A DNA stretch of 5,698 nucleotides, from positions 1-5,698 of the forward strand of contig WQTY01000157.1 in assembly GCA_009786045.1 (NCBI GenBank), given 5' to 3'. A program made the position numbers and the translations under genes. Source of the stretch: Pseudomonadota bacterium. GTDB taxonomy: Bacteria > Myxococcota_A > Bradymonadia > UBA4248. How positions within the stretch are numbered: the first letter of the stretch is position 1; every line of letters starts with the position of its first letter. Below the pieces are notes generated by a model. It ran no database searches, had not been told where the DNA came from, and saw only the letters and a program-made list of their open reading frames with translations. Shown one piece after another: positions 5,693-5,698 of the stretch.

Positions 5693-5698
5693 TAAAAC

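Overview
The window looks like accessory or genome-filler DNA of a diderm (Gram-negative-type) bacterium. It has a moderately high GC background, strong Shine-Dalgarno sequences before most genes, and a lipoprotein signal peptide whose residue after the lipidated cysteine is not Asp, which fits an outer-membrane lipoprotein. The phylum cannot be fixed from this sequence. No tRNA, rRNA, CRISPR array, integrase or transposase gene was seen.

Layout: (1) 1-1228, a minus-strand operon-like run of three genes. Two are adjacent small proteins (776-1228, then 307-762) that share a previously unrecognised (to me) ~55-residue domain. The third is the N-terminal part of a protein that runs off the left edge and is weakly GNAT-like. 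(2) 1229-1732, a ~500 bp divergent intergenic region packed with GC-rich perfect hairpins, ending in a two-hairpin element (copy A). (3) 1733-2062, a small plus-strand MORN_2/YwqK-like repeat protein. (4) 2132-2857, a convergent minus-strand nitroreductase-family lipoprotein with a Cys-Pro-rich spacer. (5) 3039-3678, an AT-rich minus-strand toxin-antitoxin-like pair: a PIN-domain protein followed by a small overlapping partner. (6) 3827-5431, a large minus-strand helical-repeat (TPR-like) protein. (7) 5432-5698, its upstream region, holding two further copies (B and C) of the two-hairpin element in opposite orientation.

The genes do not form one obvious pathway. The most interesting structure is the repeat family. 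Copies A, B and C share the same order: a GGGGGAA/TTCCCCC hairpin, a short C-rich link, then a second hairpin of the form GCRATR/YATYGC. The second stem differs between copies by paired, compensatory substitutions, which argues that the folded form is what is maintained. B and C face each other upstream of the TPR-like gene, as in REP/BIME/REPIN-type paired elements. The second point of interest is the pair of paralogous small proteins, which share one domain but carry their helical extension on opposite sides of it.
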